From Dicyema japonicum (Eukaryota > Dicyemida > Rhombozoa > Dicyemidae): a DNA stretch of 64,000 bases. The notes under the pieces were generated by a model. That model saw nothing but the letters and a program-made list of their open reading frames with translations, was not told the DNA's origin and ran no database searches. Every line of letters begins with the position of its first letter. The first letter of the stretch is position 1. Location of the stretch: the NCBI GenBank assembly GCA_011109175.1, contig RDEW01000020.1:371273-435272 (forward strand), given 5' to 3'. Positions 58,690 through 64,000 of the stretch are shown here, in pieces. The translations under genes were made by a program, and so were the position numbers.

Positions 58690-60080
58690 AATGGCTATAA
58701 AACAAAATATTTTAATTTTAATTATAAAATATTTTTTAATTTTAATTATTTTTTAAATAGTATTTGTAAATCTTGTTTGTCAATGCCACGTGTTTGTTCT
58801 GGAACTAAAAAACGGTGTTTGAAAGATGAAAAGAGAGTGTTTCAAAAAAATGGGAATTTCTTTATTTTTGTACAACATTGTTTAATATGTAACCAGTTTA
58901 TTGCTATACCGAAAGAATACAACTTAAAAAGGCATTCCATTCCAATCATAGATCATACGATTATTTCGAAGGTACTAAGTCGTTTATTAACCAATAAGGT
59001 CCAATGCGTGTTTTAAAGCTAAATGAATTACGAAATAATATGACTTCGTCACAGGCTCATTTCACAAAAATTCACAATCGAAGTACTGCATCAGTTACTG
59101 CTACTATGAAATCAGCAGAATGCTTGCAATCAATGGGAAATAATATTGTGATGGTGATTTCATCAAGCAATGTTTCGTGAAAACAGCCAAAATTATTTGT
59201 CCAGACAATGCTCATTTGCTTAAAGACATTTATTTGACCAGAAACACAGTTCCCGAACATATCACACAAATGTCTGCATTTGAAACAACAATTAAAGCCT
59301 GAATTGTTTAAATTTTAATATTTTTTCCAATTGTGATCGTTGAAACGGTCGACGTTGTTGTAATTGCACAATTAGCAATTTTTTAGAGCTTTTGATTCAG
59401 ATTTTAATATTTATTAAAAATTTCTCGAATCTGTGCCAATGCACGATACTACTACAAGTAAAGATCTCTTTGACTATGGATTTGATTTAAAGTCATGCCC
59501 TCAACCACCGCCAATTCAATAAATTGCTGATAGATATGAACAACCAGTTCAGCGACCATTTTATACTACAGTGCGTTGGTTATCTCTTTACAAAGTTGTC
59601 TAAAGATTGTTAAGACAGAAAATAATTTTATTTATGGAAATGAAAGGCCAAAACACAGACGAGATGAAAAGTGAATCTTGAATCCAAGATTTGGTCTTTG
59701 CAGTTGATATGAACGACCTTAATTTGGAATTGAAGGGCAAAAACAATCTGAACGACCTTAATTTGGAATTGAAGGGCAAAAACAATCTCATAACTCAAAA
59801 ACTGTTCAATGTACAAGACTCACTGATGAAAATTTATCGGCGTTAATAAAAATCGGGACTACACGAATAATTGAGCCCGACATATCAAAAATTGTATCCG
59901 AAAAAAGATGTCAATCCTCCGGAAGTTGCTCTAAGCACGATTAGAAGATGGTGATTACATATTTCGTTTTTCTTATTTTTGGTTTTCATTAAAATAAATA
60001 ATCTTTCCTTGATGAAAAATTATTATAAAATGCGGTCCTCGAAGCCTAATGAGTTTGACATCCCTGTCGTAGAGTATCAC
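58690..60080 (+). mobile_element. hAT element with GTF2IRD2/ZBED-like transposase
   Basis: Plus strand. BED-type finger: KKRCLKDEKRVFQKNG, HCLICNQFIAIPKEYNLKRH. Then LNELRNNMTSSQAHFTK, AECLQSMGNNIVM, RPFYTTVRWLS, FAVDMNDLNLELKGKNNL and a right end ...AATGAGTTTGACATCCCTG at 60046-60074. Frame is broken in several places. The left terminal repeat was not found, so the 5' end is approximate. Confidence 0.75.
59709..59786 (+). repeat. 39-bp tandem duplication inside the hAT transposase
   Basis: Two perfect 39-bp units starting GAACGACCTTAATTTGGAAT; in frame (13 codons), so the conserved LNDLNLELKGKN segment is doubled. Confidence 0.95.
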
Positions 60081-60280
60081 TCCAAACTGTAAGTATTCAT
60101 CCGAATATATACGTCGTTTTACTTTTTTATCAGACATCTATAAAATATTAAATACAATTAGAAAATATATCGGTAAATAATTTTTTCAGACAAGTACACA
60201 CAAGAAAAGTAGAATTAATTAGAAAAGCACGTGATAATGATAAAAACAAATTATTATTTTACTATCTTAAAAGGTTAATT

Positions 60281-63120
60281 CTAATTAAAATGTTTCCTCT
60301 TAAAGCAACTATGAGAGTAAACCCAATTGTCACAGTCTTTATCCTTTTCCTCAATATATATTGACATCACTTCGCTCACACTCTTCTCTTGAATTTCTTC
60401 ATATTCAGACCGAGAGTAGATATCCTTTATCCCTTCATTAAGTTTATCATAACGCCACGAAACGTCGATTTCGTTCCTATATGATACAATTATACTCTCC
60501 AAAGTCTTCTTGATTACCAGCGATTAAACGTTCTTTCACTTATAATCAAAGATCTGGCTTACTTCCACGAATGTGAAGTCACTAGGCCATCCCAAGTGAG
60601 TACAATCGGGACAATCTTGACGTCTGCGTGGTGTATCAACTTCAGCTCTTTAGAAAGGTCATTATTCCTCAGCTTTTCGCATTCCACCTGCTGTTGTTTT
60701 TGGGAAGATGTTATTCCCATTTCGACCAAGGTAATTTTGTTTCTCCTTTTATCAAAAACGAACAGGTCTGGCTGTGTTATGCTCAATAATTATGTCCGTT
60801 TTGATAAATGGGTCAACTTGATTTCAACTGAGTCATTCATTACAATAAATTGCACTGAATGAGTCTTCTGTTTCTTCTCGTTTTTGAAGCCAAACTCTCT
60901 GCAAATGTGGAAATGTGGACACCTCACGACTTCGTTATGTCTTCTTACATAATCCCCATGCAACATCTTTTCACACTTTGTGGCACAATGTCCACAGTCT
61001 TCTCCATTTTTTACAATGGGTGCACATTGCATTTTGTTCTTCAAAGAACAGATTCCTATCTTGAATAAGGCAGAATAAGGCTTCCGACTTTGGGGAGTTA
61101 TTCCCTTTTAGAAGCCAATGAGAGGAATGCTCTATATTCACATAATCCTCCAACAAATTCTTATAAATAACGGAATGAAGACTCTTCAGTCTTATTTGAT
61201 TCATTAAACTTTCTTTTTGCATGTTCGATATCAATTTTATATACAACTCAGAAGTGTCGCAAACAGAATACTTGTGCCTTAGAAATTCTTCAATTAATGC
61301 CAAATGTGTTTTCTCCGAAAATTCGACTTGAAGAATTGCGGAACTTCTACTGCAAACAGTACTTCTGAGTTTCAAATGAAAAAATCCATATAACATCTTC
61401 TCACTTAGAAGAGAGATTGAGCGTAGCCCTCTCCCAAATTAATTCCTCGTTAAATAAAGCCTCTGCTTGCATGCAGGTTTGAGATGGACTCGATGTTTAA
61501 TCAATATGGTGAGGATAGCTGAGTCAATCAAATCGTATTCACAAGGTTGCACATTAATGAGTCCAATATAATAGTTATATAAAGACAGAGCATGCTCGTT
61601 AATAGCCTTAAACAAATTCACTGCGTTTAGTTTGATATTCACCAATTTCTCAATTCTCTGGTTTACTTGCAAAAAAATTATGTTAACATTTCTGGCTTTT
61701 GAATTTGTCCGGAAGGACCTTCCAATACACCGAGGTATTTATATCCATCCATTCCCTCAAACAACTTGGCTTCATCTGATAACAACAAGACATTTGTAGC
61801 GGACTTTTCTAGATTCCTTTCCAGCCCCACAGCACTGTAGTACAAATTAACATCTTCACTAGTCGAAATAAGTTTTAAATCGTCAATAAATAGAAGATGA
61901 TTAGTTTAGAATGACGAGACAGACTGATCATCATGTAAAACGGAGACTTTTGGATACTTATATGACAATAAACGGATAAGTGGGTCAAACACTAAGACAA
62001 ATAACATGAGGGATGGACTATCCCCTGCAAAATTCATTTTTCAATCTGAATATCACGAATATTTTCATTATTCAACATTAGTTTTACTATCCAATGCATA
62101 ATCAGTAATCTCACAACTTTAATAATTATGGTCAACTGAGTGAAATGCTTTTTTGACGTCAATCAATGTAGCATATAATCCACCTCCATTTGCTTTATTA
62201 AGTGATTTATTGACTAGTGCCTGTTCTTTAGCACCCTAACATCTCTTCCTTGTTCCCATCTGGTTTTCAAAAGAAGGCCAAACGCTTCTACATAATCCGC
62301 TAGCTTGGCATTGATGCACTTTGTCATAAGTTTGTAGAGTGACGACATGCATGTAATAGGGCGTAAGTCCTTTGGCGACTGTGACGCTTCATATTTTGGG
62401 ATCAAGTACGCAATTCCAGTAAAAAAACCAGTTTACAGGGACGTACTCTCCGTTTAAAATCCTAAGCATTTCTGTATAAATTCATGCAGCAGGTAAATTT
62501 CTTAAGAAAGAAATTGTAGATCCCATCACAACCTGGGGCCTTCCAATTCTGCAAATACTGAATCGTTTGTTCAAACACATTCTTCGATAATTCAACAGAC
62601 ACATTTTTAACACTAGCCATTCTTTTTCTGATATTAAAACTTTCCGAATTTGGACTTCTTCTTTTCTATAATTCTTCCCAAAAATCCGAATTTTTCATTA
62701 TCAATTGAGATATTAATATTATTTTGTCCTGATTTCAAGTTCCTGTAGAAGGAACAGTGGTTGTCCATAGAAAATTTTTTTTCGATTCAAATGTCGATAT
62801 TTTTTTCTCCATGACTTTAATCTTATCTTGGATAAGAGACGTAATTCTGGTCCTTTATTGTTTTTTCCTGTAACCAACTATCGACAAAACATGGCACGCC
62901 ATGGACTTCTCGTCGAGTCTTCGTAAAAAACTTTTCAATAAAAACAGAATGTGATATGTATTGTTCAATTTTTTAGTCATATCCTCCATCCATTTTGAGG
63001 GCTCAAATTTCTTTGTAGTAAGAGTTTGGTAGGCAGTTTGCCCAGCATAAATAATAGAGGAAATTTGATCAATTGACGTTGGGTGATTGACTTTAATCCA
63101 AGCATTAATAACACTTTAAT
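60281..63120 (-). mobile_element. Near full-length LINE with restriction-like endonuclease
   Basis: Minus strand: N-terminal region (SIDQISSIIYAGQTAYQTL, 63050-63090), RT start LQNWKAPGCDGIYNFFLKK (62530), DLRPITCMSSLYKLM (62350), GDSPSLMLFVLVFDPL (62000), IDDLKLISTSED (61860), LFKAINEHALSLYNYYIGLI (61560), a Cys/His block (YVRRHNEVVRC..FHICREFGF) near 60940, nuclease LFVFDKRRNKITLVEMGITS (60720) and VKIVPIVLTWDGL (60600), C-terminal tail to 60281. Same layout as 50230-54620 but a diverged subfamily. Confidence 0.75.
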
Positions 63121-63269
63121 CCAAGGTTTTTCTTCGTACGGGGTCTTGAAGAATGGTCAATTGACTGATTCGTCCGTAACTCTGCAATAAAAGTACGTTC
63201 ACAACGAGCAAACAACTTGGCCTCAAAAAATGTCTAAGACATATCAGGCTTAGAATCTGAGGTCCCCTT

Positions 63270-63662
63270 CTAATCATGTTCAATGCTTGGTAATTGTTGG
63301 CGTTTTTGGGCGTACATCAGTCTTCTGAACTCATGCATTGTTATTTCCTTTCCAAACTTAGATTTGAAACCTTCCAAGAGAATAGCCCACCCACCTCTGG
63401 GGACACGACCGAGTCTAGAGCGCGTGTTTTCAATAACTGAGGTAGCCCATTGTTCTCGACAATCAGCTGTTAAGGAAGACATTATTGCTCGTAAAACCAG
63501 AAATTTCGTGTTGTTTTGCTGAGGACGAATCCTAGAAGCATCCGCGTCGGAAACATGTCGGACAAACTCGGCGGCAGTTCGATTTGGGCTTTCTTTACTC
63601 AATTCGGCACAGAAGTCCGCATAATCCGATGACTTTAGATGGTTCTTATCAACGACAACCAT
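63270..63662 (-). CDS. gag-like retroelement protein, best copy
   Basis: An open 130-codon frame (MVVVDKNHLKSSDYADF ... RLMYAQKRQQLPSIEHD). Contains AEFVRHVSDADASR, FLVLRAIMSSLTADCR and RLGRVPRGGWAILLEGFKSK. Fragments of the same protein recur at 5773 and 49880. It has no zinc knuckle in view. The gag assignment rests on dispersal and composition; it could be another repeat-borne protein. Confidence 0.5.
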   Translation of the reverse strand: MVVVDKNHLKSSDYADFCAELSKESPNRTAAEFVRHVSDADASRIRPQQNNTKFLVLRAIMSSLTADCREQWATSVIENTRSRLGRVPRGGWAILLEGFKSKFGKEITMHEFRRLMYAQKRQQLPSIEHD

Positions 63663-63779
63663 TAACCAGTAACGTATAAAATTTGATAACCTAAGGCAAA
63701 CATTTATAATAATTAAAAAATTAAAATTCTAGCTCCCCCGTTAATAACCACTTGTCTAGCATGACACAGTTGTTAACAG

Positions 63780-64000
63780 TTGAGAAGCGATGCTGTGGCC
63801 GTTGGATACTGTGGCCGTTTTATGCACGTTGGAGGAATGTATTCAAAGGACCTCAGAAAGTGCTCCACAGAAATTGAAGAATTCTTCGCAGGAAGCGATA
63901 TGTCTGTCTTATTGGGAGATCTAAACGCCAAGAACATTAAATATGGATGCCCGGTACCAACGAGGATGGAATCAGGCTAAGAAAATTGAGTGATAAGACT
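63780..64000 (+). mobile_element. LINE endonuclease start, cut by window edge
   Basis: Plus strand: FMHVGGMYSKDLRKCSTEIE, then VLLGDLNAKNIKYGC, the GDLNA-x-H-x-x-W/YGC block of AP-type LINE endonucleases. Runs off the window. Confidence 0.65.

Noticed and set aside
59709-59786. CRISPR-like array
   Set aside because: Only two adjacent units with no spacers, inside a transposase; the window is eukaryotic.

Overview
This window looks like nuclear DNA from a very compact metazoan, most likely a dicyemid mesozoan. Two things point there. The host genes are animal genes: ferritin, a GalNAc-transferase, TOGARAM/crescerin, a DRAM/TMEM150 membrane protein, a HIPK-like kinase, an MBT protein, PRPF31 and a cathepsin. 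They are also cut by introns of only about 21-26 nt, nearly all GT...AG, and the homology only reads through once these are removed. Ciliates such as Paramecium also have tiny introns, but here TAA and TGA act as normal stops and the gene set is metazoan. The species call is inference; the introns are seen directly.

Layout. 0-3.6 kb: an integrase-like gene (minus) with micro-introns, a second copy of its C-terminus, one tRNA-derived SINE and LINE debris. 3.9-4.6 kb: ferritin (plus). 5.7-7.7 kb: a secreted protein of repeated cysteine modules ending in a Thr-rich mucin tail (minus). 9.9-11.4 kb: repeat and a DRAM/TMEM150-family gene (minus). 11.6-18.3 kb: LINE, SINE and hAT remains around a short coiled-coil gene. 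18.5-20.5 kb: polypeptide GalNAc-transferase (minus). 20.6-22.6 kb: LINE with a SINE inserted in it and a broken GalNAc-transferase fragment. 24.4-25.3 kb: a protein with about three dsRNA-binding domains (minus). 26.8-31.2 kb: TOGARAM/crescerin (minus). 32.5-34.6 kb: a small ORF and PRPF31 (minus). 37.8-39.1 kb: HIPK/DYRK-type kinase (plus). 43.4-44.0 kb: MBT repeats (plus). 44.1-48.5 kb: LINE and SINE fragments. 48.6-49.7 kb: cathepsin L-like protease (minus). 49.9-64 kb: almost entirely transposable elements, including a near full-length LINE with a restriction-like endonuclease carrying a nested RTE-like LINE bounded by a 12-bp target duplication, two further endonuclease-bearing LINEs, a jockey-like LINE, a hAT element and gag-like fragments.

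The genes do not form one pathway. GalNAc-transferase and the Thr-rich secreted protein would belong to the same mucin-type O-glycosylation route; TOGARAM is a ciliary microtubule protein; PRPF31 is a core splicing factor in a genome with extreme introns.

Caveat. Several genes (GalNAc-transferase, kinase, cathepsin, MBT, dsRBD, PRPF31) contain one-base frame breaks, many inside homopolymer runs, while the flanking amino acids are well conserved. This is what uncorrected assembly errors look like, but recent pseudogenes cannot be excluded from sequence alone. Family names come from motif reading, not from database searches.
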